This document shows positions 16,978 through 25,265 of a stretch of 51,738 nt of DNA, one piece after another. Position 1 is the stretch's first letter. Every line of letters begins with the position of its first letter. A program made the position numbers and the translations under genes. Source of the stretch: Actinomycetes bacterium. GTDB taxonomy: Bacteria > Actinomycetota > Acidimicrobiia > Acidimicrobiales > Palsa-688. Under the pieces are notes generated by a model. It had not been told where the DNA came from, made no database searches, and worked only from the letters and a program-made list of their open reading frames with translations. The stretch is taken from positions 1 to 51,738 of the forward strand of contig JAJYMM010000115.1 of assembly GCA_021787035.1 (NCBI GenBank), written 5' to 3'.

Positions 16978-19653
16978 ATGGCCCGAGGCTTGCTGCGGGT
17001 GTACCTCGGCTCGGCTCCCGGCGTCGGCAAGACCTACAGCATGCTGAACGAGGGCTGGCGCCGGCGAGAGCGAGGGACCGACGTCGTGGTCGGCTGGGTC
17101 GATACACACGGGCGCGAGGCGACGGTCGCACAGCTGCGAGACCTTGAGGTCCTCCCCCCGAAGCTGCTCGTGCACCGGGGCCAAACGCTCGCCGAGATGG
17201 ACCTTGACATGCTCCTCCGTCGCCGTCCCGAGGTAGCCCTCGTGGACGAACTGGCCCACACCAACGCCCCGGGATCCGCCCACGAGAAGCGCTGGCAGGA
17301 CGTAGATGCGCTCCTCGATGCCGGCATCACGGTGATCTCCACTGTCAATGTCCAGCACCTCGAGTCCCTAAACGACGTCGTCGCCGCCATCACCGGCGTG
17401 CCTCAACGCGAGACGGTGCCTGATGCGTTCGTGCGAAGGGCCGATCAAGTGGAGCTCGTCGACATGACGCCCGAGGCGTTGCGCCGTCGCATGGCGCACG
17501 GCCACGTCTATCCCCCCGAGCAGGTCGACGTGGCGCTCGCCAACTACTTTCGCCTGGGGAACCTGGTCGCCCTTCGCGAGCTCACCCTCCTATGGGAGGC
17601 CGACAACGTCGACGAGCAGCTCCAGACCTACCGCCGGCGCCACGGGATCGACGGGCCATGGGAGACCAAGGAGCGGGTGCTGGTGGCGCTCACCGGCGCC
17701 TCGAGCGGGGAGCATCTGATCCGCCGGGCGGCGCGCATGGCGCAACGCGCCAAGGGCGACCTCGTCGGCGTCCACGTCGTCGCCGACGACGGGCTCAGGT
17801 CCAGCTCCCCGTCTCATCTCGATGAGCAGCGGGTGCTTCTCACCCAGCTCGGTGGCAGCTACCGCGAGGTCGTCGGAGCCAACATCGCCGAGGCCCTGGT
17901 CCAGCTGGCAAAGGCCGAAAATGCCACCCAGATCGTCCTCGGCACGAGCCACCGCTCACACTGGACGCGTCTGAGCGCCGGGTCGGTGGTGAACGCCGTC
18001 ATCGCCAAGTCGGGGGACGCGGTAGACGTCCACGTGATCTCGGGGCCGGCCCGGGTCGCCCCGGACGAGACGAGCCCTCCCCAAAGCGAGCGCGAGGACC
18101 AGCAGAGACGACATCCTCTCAGCCGCCTCGCCACCTTTGGTGCCGTCGGCGGCCGACGACGCCTCCTCGGCCTGGCCATCGCCGTCATTGCGCTGCCACT
18201 CCTCACCCTCGGCCTCGCTGCCACCCGTGGCGACCTCCCGCTCGGCACCGTGTCGCTGCTGTACCTCCTCCCGGTGGTCGCCGCCGCCGCCGTCGGCGGC
18301 GCTGCAGCGGGCGCGGTGGCCGGCCTCGGTGGGTTCCTCCTGCTCAACTGGTTCTTCAGCCCGCCGGTCCACACCTTGTCCATCGCCGACCCCCGCGACC
18401 TCTTCACCTTGGTCGTGTTCGTGGTGGTCGCGGCCGTCGTGAGCGCTCTCGTAGACGTGGCCGCCCGCCGCGCCCTCGAAGCACGGCGCACCCGCTCCCA
18501 GGCCGCCTCCTTGGCACGGGCCACCGGGGCGCTCCTCGACCGGCCCGACCCGCTCCCGGCGCTCGTGGACGAGATCGTCCGGACGTTCCCCGTGCGCGGC
18601 GTCGCCGTGCTTCGCCGGGTCGGCAGCGACGACTGGAGCGCCGAAGCGACCGCGGGGCAGGATCCGCCCTCCTCGCCCCACGACGCTACGCTTGCCCTGC
18701 CGGTCGACGGCGACCGGGTCCTTGCCCTCACCTCTGTGCGGATGCGAGCCGACGATCGGGAGGTGCTCAGTACATTCGCCGGCCAACTCGCCGTCGCCGT
18801 CGTAAAGCGCGAGCTGCAGGCGCAGGCTGCCGAGGCGACCGCCCTAGCCAAGGCGAACGAGGTGCGCACCGCGCTGCTCGCGGCGGTGAGCCACGACCTG
18901 CGCACGCCGCTCGCATCGATCAAGACGGCGGCCACGAGCTTCCTCCCAGACGATGTGGCCTGGGAGCCCGAAGCGGTGCGCACCCTGCTCGGGACCATCG
19001 ACACCGAGGTCGATCGGCTTTCGGCCCTGGTCGCCAACCTCCTCGACATGAGCAGGTTGGCGACCGGTGCCGTCCTGGTCCACCTCCAGCACGTCGGGCT
19101 GGACGAGGTGGTGGCAGCTGCCTTGACGTCGCTGCCCTATGAAAGCGATCTTGTCGAGGTCGCCATCCCCGAGACGCTGTGCGCCGTCGAGGCCGACCCG
19201 CCGCTCCTTGAGCGCGCTCTCGCCAACCTGCTCGCCAACGCGATCCATGCCTCGGGCCATCACCCGGTGCGGGTGATGGCGGCGTCCCAACCTGGTGGCT
19301 GGGTAGAGCTTCGTATCGTGGACCGGGGCACGGGGATCGCGCCCGTCGACCGGGACCGGATTTTCCTGCCATTCCAGCGCCTCGGGGACCGCGGCGCTGG
19401 CAGCGGGGTCGGCCTCGGGTTGGCGGTTGCGAAGGGCTTCATCGAGGCCGTCGGTGGCGACCTGGTGGTCGAGGACACCCCCGGTGGCGGTGCCACGATG
19501 ATCGTCCGCCTCCGCCAGGCCCCGCCAACAACATTCCATCCCGAACCCGGGGCAGCTGAGGCCACCGACGGGACAAGCAACACCAACGGTACGGCCGCTG
19601 CGGGGGGTACTCCTCCTAGCAACCCCGTGCTTCGCGGCAGAGGCCCGGAATGA
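16978..19653 (+). CDS. kdpD: Osmosensitive K+ channel sensor histidine kinase KdpD
   Basis: Membrane sensor kinase that phosphorylates KdpE when K+ is limiting. Domain order over 891 residues: KdpD N-terminal domain with Walker-like GSAPGVGKTYS (about 11-21); a universal-stress-protein domain (about 230-355); a four-span membrane block (about 395-490); a GAF-like region; HisKA with AVSHDLRTPLAS (phospho-His near residue 638); and a HATPase with N-box ANLLANAIHAS (near 749) and glycine boxes GTGIAP and GSGVGLGLAV. The C-terminal ~40 residues are Gly/Thr-rich and disordered. It overlaps kdpE by ATGA. Confidence 0.96.
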   Translation: MARGLLRVYLGSAPGVGKTYSMLNEGWRRRERGTDVVVGWVDTHGREATVAQLRDLEVLPPKLLVHRGQTLAEMDLDMLLRRRPEVALVDELAHTNAPGSAHEKRWQDVDALLDAGITVISTVNVQHLESLNDVVAAITGVPQRETVPDAFVRRADQVELVDMTPEALRRRMAHGHVYPPEQVDVALANYFRLGNLVALRELTLLWEADNVDEQLQTYRRRHGIDGPWETKERVLVALTGASSGEHLIRRAARMAQRAKGDLVGVHVVADDGLRSSSPSHLDEQRVLLTQLGGSYREVVGANIAEALVQLAKAENATQIVLGTSHRSHWTRLSAGSVVNAVIAKSGDAVDVHVISGPARVAPDETSPPQSEREDQQRRHPLSRLATFGAVGGRRRLLGLAIAVIALPLLTLGLAATRGDLPLGTVSLLYLLPVVAAAAVGGAAAGAVAGLGGFLLLNWFFSPPVHTLSIADPRDLFTLVVFVVVAAVVSALVDVAARRALEARRTRSQAASLARATGALLDRPDPLPALVDEIVRTFPVRGVAVLRRVGSDDWSAEATAGQDPPSSPHDATLALPVDGDRVLALTSVRMRADDREVLSTFAGQLAVAVVKRELQAQAAEATALAKANEVRTALLAAVSHDLRTPLASIKTAATSFLPDDVAWEPEAVRTLLGTIDTEVDRLSALVANLLDMSRLATGAVLVHLQHVGLDEVVAAALTSLPYESDLVEVAIPETLCAVEADPPLLERALANLLANAIHASGHHPVRVMAASQPGGWVELRIVDRGTGIAPVDRDRIFLPFQRLGDRGAGSGVGLGLAVAKGFIEAVGGDLVVEDTPGGGATMIVRLRQAPPTTFHPEPGAAEATDGTSNTNGTAAAGGTPPSNPVLRGRGPE

Positions 19654-20336
19654 GCCAGATCCTCGTCATCGATGACGAAGCCCCCTTCGCCCGTGCCCTC
19701 AGCATCGGCCTGCGCGCCCGCGGCTACGACGTCGAGTGGGCAGCCAACGGGCGCGACGGGCTCGAGGTGGCGGCCCGGGAGCATCCCGACGTTATCTTGC
19801 TGGACCTCGGCCTGCCCGACCTCGACGGGGTGGACGTCCTGCGGGGCCTACGCGCCTGGACAGCCAAACCGGTTATCGTGCTCTCCGCCCGGAGCCATGA
19901 GCAGGCGAAGGTCGAAGCGCTCGACTGCGGTGCGGATGACTACGTCACAAAACCCTTCGGCATGGACGAGCTTGTGGCCCGCGTCCGTACGGCGCTGCGC
20001 CGCGGGGCGCCGACCGAAGACCGGGCACGGATCGTGACCGAGCACTTCACGATCGACCTCCTCAATGAGCAAGTAACCGACCCGTCAGGCCAGCCCGTGC
20101 GTCTCACCCCGACCGAATGGCACATGGTCGCGACCTTGGCCCGCAGCCCTGGGAAGCTCATCTCGCAGCGCCAGCTGCTCCAGGAGGTCTGGGGACCGCA
20201 GTACGAGAGGGAATCGGACTATCTGCGAAGCTACATGGGCAGGATCCGACGCAAGCTCGAGCCGGATCCGTCTCGACCTCGCTACTTCCAAACTGAGCCC
20301 GGCATGGGCTGCCGGCTCGTCGTTCCTGGGGAGTAG
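19650..20336 (+). CDS. kdpE: KdpE response regulator
   Basis: OmpR/PhoB-type response regulator activating kdp transcription. The receiver domain has the acidic pair IDDEA, phospho-acceptor Asp in VILLDLGLPDLDG (about residue 52), and the conserved Lys in DYVTKPFG. The C-terminal winged helix includes LTPTEWHMVATLARSPGKL and YLRSYMGRIRRKLE. At 228 residues it is normal. The ATG overlaps the kdpD stop. Confidence 0.95.
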   Translation: MSQILVIDDEAPFARALSIGLRARGYDVEWAANGRDGLEVAAREHPDVILLDLGLPDLDGVDVLRGLRAWTAKPVIVLSARSHEQAKVEALDCGADDYVTKPFGMDELVARVRTALRRGAPTEDRARIVTEHFTIDLLNEQVTDPSGQPVRLTPTEWHMVATLARSPGKLISQRQLLQEVWGPQYERESDYLRSYMGRIRRKLEPDPSRPRYFQTEPGMGCRLVVPGE

Positions 20337-20558
20337 CACGAGGCGGTTTCCCCGGCAACACCAGCCAGCCTCAAGGGTGACGACCTCACCAGCCACATCC
20401 AGACTGCAGTGGTGTTCCTCGATGTAGGTGAAGGCGTCACCCAGCTGTTCTCGGAGGATCCGGGGGTTCCAGCCGTCCTCGTGGGAGGGGACCGTACTCA
20501 GGTACCACCTATCTGGGTTAGATTGGCTCCAACCTCCCGGCCAGAAGGGGTCAGCCAC
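20337..20558 (-). pseudogene. Truncated gene coupled to the methyltransferase
   Basis: A GTG start at 20558 overlaps the methyltransferase stop by 8 nt. The first ~73 codons read like real protein (ADPFWPGGW..., then DAFTYIEEHHCSLDV and EVVTLEAGWCCRGNRL). The frame then continues antisense into kdpE to 20085, where it loses protein character. The 3' end therefore seems to have been replaced by the kdpE locus. Family not recognised; as a coupled partner of a methyltransferase it could once have been a modification or restriction accessory gene, which is inference. Confidence 0.4.
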
Positions 20559-21558
20559 GCCCTACCTTGTGACGCGGCTCATCCGCGAGCTCGACAAAGC
20601 CATTCGCGACGAACCGGCTGCGGGCCATTTCGAGGTAACTGGGTTGCAACTCGATGCCCGCGAACCGTCGGCCGAGTTGGCCAGCACATAGGCCAGTCGT
20701 TCCCGAGCCAATGAACGGGTCGAGCACGATGTCGCCGGGATGAGTCGTCAGCCGGACGCACGGCTCGACGAGACTCAGAGGAAAGGTCGCGAAATGACCG
20801 CTTGCTTCTCGATAGGCCTTCGTTTTGAGGTCCCAAACCGTTCGGAGCCGCCGGTCATTTGGACCTCGGACGGCACCGGGATCGTACCGATAGTGCTCGC
20901 TCTTGCTCAGTAGGAAGACGTACTCGTGTGCGCGCGTCGGTCGGTCGCCGACGCTTTCCGGTTGAGCATTCGGCTTGTTCCAGATCACGTCAGAGCGCAG
21001 GTACCATCCCCGTTTTTGCAGTGCGAAAGCGAGTCTCCACGGAACGCCAATTAGGTCCTTAGGCTTCAGCCCCTCGGGGGTCGGCGGTCGCACGGACATC
21101 GCCCGGGCAACGTTCTTCTTGTCCGCAGCCCGCCATGTGCGATTGCCCGAAGTGTACGAGTCACCTATGTTGAGCCACAGGACGCCATCATCTGCGAGCA
21201 CGCGACTTACCTCGTCGAACAGCGCCGCGAGACGATCGACGAAGTCAAAGACGGACTCTTCGAGCCCGACTTGTCCCTCGGTCCCATAGTCCCGAAGCGA
21301 CCAGTACGGCGGGGACGTGACGACCGCCTGTACGCAGCCGTTTGGCATTGAACGCAGGACCTCGTGGGCGTCGCCGAGGACAAGCATCGATGGTCCGGCG
21401 CCGAGGTCTACATAGCACGGTTCCTCGGAGTGTTTTCTCACGACGAACTCAGCCGGACCAGCCAACGAAGCAACATCTCTGGGCCGTGGTCTCACGCCGT
21501 CCGGTCGGTTGGGTCGCGCGACAGCCGCTGGCGGAACGTGGTCGGCCAACTCGCTCAT
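20551..21558 (-). CDS. Site-specific DNA methyltransferase, beta class
   Basis: S-adenosylmethionine-dependent amino-methyltransferase for N4-cytosine or N6-adenine in DNA. The catalytic motif TSPPYWSLRDYG (residues 81-92 from ATG 21558) precedes the cofactor motif DPFIGSGTTG near the C-terminus, the circular order of the beta class. TSPPYW leans toward N4-cytosine. The open frame extends to 21867, but that part crosses a tRNA-Ile remnant and is Arg/Pro-rich, so I prefer the internal ATG; another Met at 21681 is possible. No restriction endonuclease is recognisable next to it. Confidence 0.85.
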   Translation of the reverse strand: MSELADHVPPAAVARPNRPDGVRPRPRDVASLAGPAEFVVRKHSEEPCYVDLGAGPSMLVLGDAHEVLRSMPNGCVQAVVTSPPYWSLRDYGTEGQVGLEESVFDFVDRLAALFDEVSRVLADDGVLWLNIGDSYTSGNRTWRAADKKNVARAMSVRPPTPEGLKPKDLIGVPWRLAFALQKRGWYLRSDVIWNKPNAQPESVGDRPTRAHEYVFLLSKSEHYRYDPGAVRGPNDRRLRTVWDLKTKAYREASGHFATFPLSLVEPCVRLTTHPGDIVLDPFIGSGTTGLCAGQLGRRFAGIELQPSYLEMARSRFVANGFVELADEPRHKVGRG

Positions 21559-21762
21559 ACCATTGGGCCCAGGTCGCCCTCGCACCAAGGGAATGATAGG
21601 AAAATGGTGTGACCGTCTTTGGGATCGCCCCCGACCCCCTTGTGACGGGCCGCGCGCGACAAGGCCATGGGTAGGAACCATTCTCGACTTCCGTCGCGCT
21701 CCGGGCCATCGGCGAGACGTCGAGCCGCCGTCCCAACGGAACACAAAATAGCTGGTCAGTGG

Positions 21763-21807
21763 TGGTGGGGCTAGCTGGAATCGAACCACCGACCTCAGCA
21801 TTATCAG
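21763..21807 (-). repeat. tRNA-Ile 3' fragment (copy A), probable attachment-site junction
   Basis: Matches the two full tRNA-Ile genes of this window from the anticodon loop to the acceptor 3' end, then diverges completely at 21808. It has an encoded CCA (21763-21765), which the full copies lack. Its T-stem is hybrid: base 21775 agrees with copy C and base 21789 with copy B, leaving one T-stem mismatch. This is the pattern of a recombination junction within the T-loop segment. Confidence 0.85.
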
Positions 21808-21882
21808 GTCTGTGCAGGCAACCTCGCTTACCTGCCCGAACGCACGAAACCGCAGGTCAAGCGCCATGTGAACCTGACCAAA

Positions 21883-21935
21883 GGTAACCCTTGGTGACCC
21901 TTCCTGACCAACGCTCGTGGTGCATCCGTGGTGCA
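21883..21935. other. Putative integrase arm-type repeats, inner end of segment 1
   Basis: Two adjacent 10-mers GGTAACCCTT and GGTGACCCTT (21883-21902) are followed by two direct copies of CGTGGTGCA (21916-21924 and 21927-21935, 11 bp apart). A matching GTGGTGCA pair lies at the other end of the segment (25872-25889). Such paired short direct repeats near a tRNA junction resemble arm-binding sites of tyrosine integrases. Confidence 0.5.
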
Positions 21936-22077
21936 GAGCAGTCCCGAAGATCGGCCTGGATCCTCCCGGTTCGAGTCGCCCCTACCGATCAGGCGTCAGC
22001 TGCCAAGACGGTGGTCCGGCCTCTGGCGGGCGGCACTCGTAAGACGGCCGGCGCGTTGTACGCTTGGTGGTATCGAG

Positions 22078-22341
22078 TTGCCCAGCGCGGATGATCGACT
22101 GCTCCGGGAGGCAGCGGGCCTTCTGGCCGAGCTTGCACCCCGGCATGGGATCACCGCCGTCAAACTCGGCGCTGATCCCGCTGAGCTCGTAGTCACCTTG
22201 GAGAAAGGTCGAACGTACTTCGACCTCGCCGAGTTCGAGGCCGAGGCCGAAACCCTGCTCCGCCACCGTGTCAGCGTCACCTCCTCTGGTGCGCCCGGTG
22301 CCCATCCTCGCGAGTTGCTCGCTCCCGCGCCGACTGCGTGA
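22078..22341 (+). CDS. MntA-like nucleotidyltransferase antitoxin, degenerate
   Basis: An 87-residue protein from TTG 22078 (the frame opens at 21928, but the upstream part is not family-like). It follows the MntA/minimal nucleotidyltransferase pattern: an N-terminal helix (LLREAAGLLAELAPRHGI), a strand, then EKGRTYFDLAEFEAEAETLL and a closing strand. In active members a GSx10DxD motif binds metal and ATP. Here GS has become GA, the following loop is deleted, and DxD is replaced by AEL, so AMPylation activity is probably lost. It overlaps the HepT-like gene by 4 nt. Confidence 0.65.
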   Translation: MPSADDRLLREAAGLLAELAPRHGITAVKLGADPAELVVTLEKGRTYFDLAEFEAEAETLLRHRVSVTSSGAPGAHPRELLAPAPTA

Positions 22342-22694
22342 GTCGCCCCGAGGAGGTCGCCGCGCAGCTCGACGCTGCCATACACGGCGTCGAGGAGGTA
22401 CGCCGGGTCGTCTCCGAAGGCGGCCGAGCCGCCTTCGATGCCAGCGAGGACCGGAGCCGTGCCCTGGCGTTCTGCTGGGTGAGCACAGGCAGCGCCCTCA
22501 AGCACTACGCCAAGATGACCGGCGCCCCCCAGGGGGCACTCCCGTTGTCGGCGCCGATCCGGTTCCGTGATCGCCTCGCCCATCAACGTCTCGACAAGCT
22601 GGACCTCGACCTTCTCTGGGAGACCAGTGTTCGGGACGCTCCATTGCTCCTCCGGGTCCTGAGCAGCCTGCGCGACCAAGGCAGCCTCGGGTAG
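22338..22694 (+). CDS. HepT-like HEPN-domain protein (DUF86), altered active site
   Basis: A 118-residue all-helical HEPN protein coupled to the MntA-like gene (GTG start at 22338). Its C-terminal half matches the family: RFRDRLAHQRLDKLD, then LDLLWETSVRDAPLL. Toxic HepT RNases carry Rx4-6HxY; here Arg and His are kept but the Tyr position is Arg (RDRLAHQR). In characterised HepT-MntA pairs that Tyr is the residue AMPylated by MntA. Partner and target site have both lost the required residues. Confidence 0.65.
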   Translation: MSRPEEVAAQLDAAIHGVEEVRRVVSEGGRAAFDASEDRSRALAFCWVSTGSALKHYAKMTGAPQGALPLSAPIRFRDRLAHQRLDKLDLDLLWETSVRDAPLLLRVLSSLRDQGSLG

Positions 22695-22759
22695 CCGCAG
22701 CAGGCAGACAGCTCACCCGCCGAGCTAGCCCATGTCGGTCATGAGAGGAAGGGCGTCCC

Positions 22760-23089
22760 GTGCAAGAAGAGTGGAGCCGAAAGGGTGCGACGCTCAGCGA
22801 CAAGACAGCACACAAAGAACTCGGCCTCACCCAGGAAGAGATCGTCGCCGCGATCGACGCCGGACAGCTTCACGACCGAGTCGGCGCGATCGCCGGCAAC
22901 CCCTGGCTGAGGCTCCTTCGCCGCGAGGTTGAGGAACTCATGGACAGCACCCACGACGATCGGGACCACCGGCAGCGTCGCACGAGCGCCGAGTTGACCG
23001 AGGTCGACCGTACCTTGAAGAAGCTCCGAGCCGAGGTCGCCACGCTGGAGGCGCATCGCGCCAAGCTGCATGCCGACCTGGAGGCATGA
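22760..23089 (+). CDS. Small helix-turn-helix/coiled-coil protein
   Basis: A 109-residue protein from GTG 22760. Residues about 17-60 look like a small DNA-binding domain (AHKELGLTQEEIVAAIDAG..., then NPWLRLLRREVEEL), similar in style to excisionase/MerR-type folds. Residues about 74-108 form a heptad-like coiled coil (LTEVDRTLKKLRAEVATLEAH). It lies 65 nt after the HepT-like gene on the same strand. Role unknown; it may bind DNA or a partner of the pair upstream. Confidence 0.6.
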   Translation: MQEEWSRKGATLSDKTAHKELGLTQEEIVAAIDAGQLHDRVGAIAGNPWLRLLRREVEELMDSTHDDRDHRQRRTSAELTEVDRTLKKLRAEVATLEAHRAKLHADLEA

Positions 23090-23427
23090 TCGTCGGGAGG
23101 GTCCCGTGCGTCGGCTTTCGGCACACAGGCTCGTGGGACCACCTGTCCACTACACCGACTGCGGAACGAACATTCTGCTCGGCCCGAGCAGCGACCGGCC
23201 TTCCGAAGCGCCACGCCGAGCGCCGACTCGGCGCTGGTCTTTGGCGGCTGGCCGTGCGTGGCCGCAGGGTGCCGATCACCCAGTTCTGCTCGGCGGCCCC
23301 ACGATTAAATCTTGGGCCGCCCCTTGGTCGGCCACTCGTAGTGAGGCGGCAAAGAGCCTGAAAGTCGGTGCTTCAGTGCTCGGAAGCGGGAGTGCGACGG
23401 CGGACGGCGGTTCCGCTTCGCTCCGGC
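23090..23427. other. Intergenic stretch without a supported gene
   Basis: About 340 nt between the small HTH gene and the convergent monooxygenase. Open frames here lack protein character. Near 23388-23420 an imperfect inverted repeat (gaagcggga / ttccgcttc) may act as a terminator for one of the converging genes. Nothing else seen. Confidence 0.3.
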
Positions 23428-24633
23428 TCATCTGATGGTTTCGTCGACGGTTCTATCCCATGGGATCCGGAAGCGTTGTTCAGGTCCGAGGGTGCGTTCC
23501 TGGTTGAGGAAGGTTTTCAACGCGATGGGCATGACGAGGCGCATCACCGCGATGCCGGCCGGGCCGACGGTCTTGGTGGAGGTGGTGCGTTCTCCCCGTT
23601 TGACCACCCGCGCGACTCGTGCCCGTCGAAGGTGTTCGTAACTCTTGAAGGCGGATTGCGGGTCGGGCCGGTCACGGAGGCACCTGGCCAGCTCGATGGC
23701 GCTCTCGATGGCCAACGAGGCGCCTTGGCCGGAACTGGGCGAGGGAGCGTAAACGGCGTCGCCGACGAGGGTCACCCGCCCTCGGGACCAGCGGGGGATG
23801 GGCGGCAGGCTCTCGAGCGCCCCGACGAACGCCATGGCAGTGGAATCGGTCGCGGCGAGGACCTGTTCGGCTGGTGTCTCCCCGGCGAAGACGTCTCGTA
23901 GCCAGTTGAGCCAGTTTCCGGTCGAGCGGGCCTTGGCGACGTGCCGGTCATGGGGCTCGTCTGCGGGGACGTTGGCGAACCAGGCTGTCCGACCGTTCGG
24001 TTCGGCCCAGTAGCCGAAGAATCCCCGTCGGCCGAACACGAAGTACAGCTGATCGGGCTTGTCGGCGACCACCGTGTCGGCGATGCCACCGAGGTTGAGC
24101 AGCGGCCACTGCCGGGGGGACGGGGCGTCCGGATCGACGATGGAACGCACCCGCGAGCGGATGCCATCCGCGCCGACGAGCACGTCGGCGCTCGCCGTGC
24201 GTCCGTCCTCGAAGACGGCGCTCACGCAGGCACCGTCCTCTTCGATGTCCACGAGCCGAGCCCCGTAGTGCATCGCCACGCCGGCGGCTTCGGCTTGTGC
24301 CCGCAGTGCCTGGCACAGCTCGGCACGCCGCAAGGCGAGCACTGGCGGCTGCCCGGCCACGGGCGGGAACACGCCGACGCGCCGCCCTCGACCGTCGGTC
24401 ACTTGCTGACCTGACATCGGAAGACCGATGGCTCGAACAGCGTCGAGCGCTCCGACGATGCGGAGGGCCTCCTGGCCGTTGGGGGCGAGCGTCAGGGTCA
24501 GCCCGGTCTCTTCGCGTCCTGGCATGGTGGCGTCGTAGACGGCAGCGTCGACCCCGGTCAGGCGCAGCGCCAAGGCAGCGACCGGACCGGCGATGCCCGC
24601 CCCGATGATCAACGCGCTACGAGTCGCGGTCAT
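23428..24633 (-). CDS. FAD-dependent monooxygenase
   Basis: Flavoprotein hydroxylase of the PHBH/UbiH-like family. The N-terminal FAD motif is IIGAGIAGPVAALAL, a middle motif is LVGADGIRSRVR, and the C-terminal motif is VTLVGDAVYAPSPSSGQGAS. I choose ATG 24633 (401 residues): it overlaps the PadR stop as ATGA and has AGGAGG 6 nt upstream. The ATG at 24639 abuts the Shine-Dalgarno and is unlikely. Substrate unknown; related enzymes often modify aromatic antibiotics or phenols. It is co-transcribed downstream of the PadR regulator. Confidence 0.88.
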   Translation of the reverse strand: MTATRSALIIGAGIAGPVAALALRLTGVDAAVYDATMPGREETGLTLTLAPNGQEALRIVGALDAVRAIGLPMSGQQVTDGRGRRVGVFPPVAGQPPVLALRRAELCQALRAQAEAAGVAMHYGARLVDIEEDGACVSAVFEDGRTASADVLVGADGIRSRVRSIVDPDAPSPRQWPLLNLGGIADTVVADKPDQLYFVFGRRGFFGYWAEPNGRTAWFANVPADEPHDRHVAKARSTGNWLNWLRDVFAGETPAEQVLAATDSTAMAFVGALESLPPIPRWSRGRVTLVGDAVYAPSPSSGQGASLAIESAIELARCLRDRPDPQSAFKSYEHLRRARVARVVKRGERTTSTKTVGPAGIAVMRLVMPIALKTFLNQERTLGPEQRFRIPWDRTVDETIR

Positions 24634-25223
24634 AGCCATCCTCCTACTGCCTGCTGCCAGGCATCGACGTAGCCGGGGTCGCCGAGCCGCTCGATGAGCC
24701 CGGTGACAAAGCGGATCTCAACCTCGAAAAGGTCGGCGGCGAGCTCTTCTTCGACGAGGAACACCCAGGGGTGGCCAGACTCCCTGGCCTCCCGCAGTGC
24801 GGAGGCCGTTTCCTCAGCGGAGGACTGGAGCTGTCCCAGCCGTCGAGTGAGCAGCTCGACCGCTTCGCCCGGAGGCACGAGCGCAACGAACGACAGAGCC
24901 ACCAGGAACTGGGGGAACTCGCTGCGGGGAGTGGCCAGCAGGTCGCTCAGCCAGCGGTGGAACTCCGTCCGGCCGGCGTCGGTGATCGCATAGATCGCCC
25001 GCTCGGGGCGCGAGCCGGGCCGCTCGACGGCCTGCACCTCGACGAACCCGGCGCGCGCCAGCTGCTCGATGACCAGATACAGCGTCCCGCGGTTGTACTT
25101 GATCCTGCGATCCTGGCCCGTCTGCTGCAAGCGAAGGCCGAGCGCGTAAGGGTGCATCGGCTCCTTCATCAGCCACGCCAGCACCGCAAGGCCGAGAGGG
25201 TTTGTAGGCTTCCGGTCGCTCAT
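24630..25223 (-). CDS. PadR-family transcriptional regulator
   Basis: A 197-residue PadR protein. The winged helix covers about residues 8-90, including HPYALGLRLQQTG and YNRGTLYLVIEQLARAGFVEV, followed by a helical dimerisation domain (about 95-190). PadR proteins usually repress neighbouring detoxification or efflux genes and respond to phenolics or drugs. It is coupled to the monooxygenase and has a promoter overlapping a palindrome directly upstream, so autorepression is likely. Confidence 0.88.
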   Translation of the reverse strand: MSDRKPTNPLGLAVLAWLMKEPMHPYALGLRLQQTGQDRRIKYNRGTLYLVIEQLARAGFVEVQAVERPGSRPERAIYAITDAGRTEFHRWLSDLLATPRSEFPQFLVALSFVALVPPGEAVELLTRRLGQLQSSAEETASALREARESGHPWVFLVEEELAADLFEVEIRFVTGLIERLGDPGYVDAWQQAVGGWL

Positions 25224-25234
25224 AGTTGTTACCG

Positions 25235-25265
25235 ACTATACAAAGTTGACTATCACGGGTCAACT
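25235..25265 (-). promoter_or_regulatory. PadR-monooxygenase promoter with overlapping operator
   Basis: On the minus strand the -35 TTGACC (25263-25258) and -10 TATAGT (25240-25235) are separated by 17 bp, near consensus. An inverted repeat AGTTGAC/GTCAACT with an 8-bp spacer (25244-25265) covers the spacer and -35. The -10 ends 11 nt before the PadR ATG, so the transcript is almost leaderless. Confidence 0.75.

Noticed and set aside
21950-21990. T-arm-like word ggttcgagtc suggesting another tRNA
   Set aside because: Flanking bases do not pair into a T-stem, and no acceptor or anticodon arm is present.
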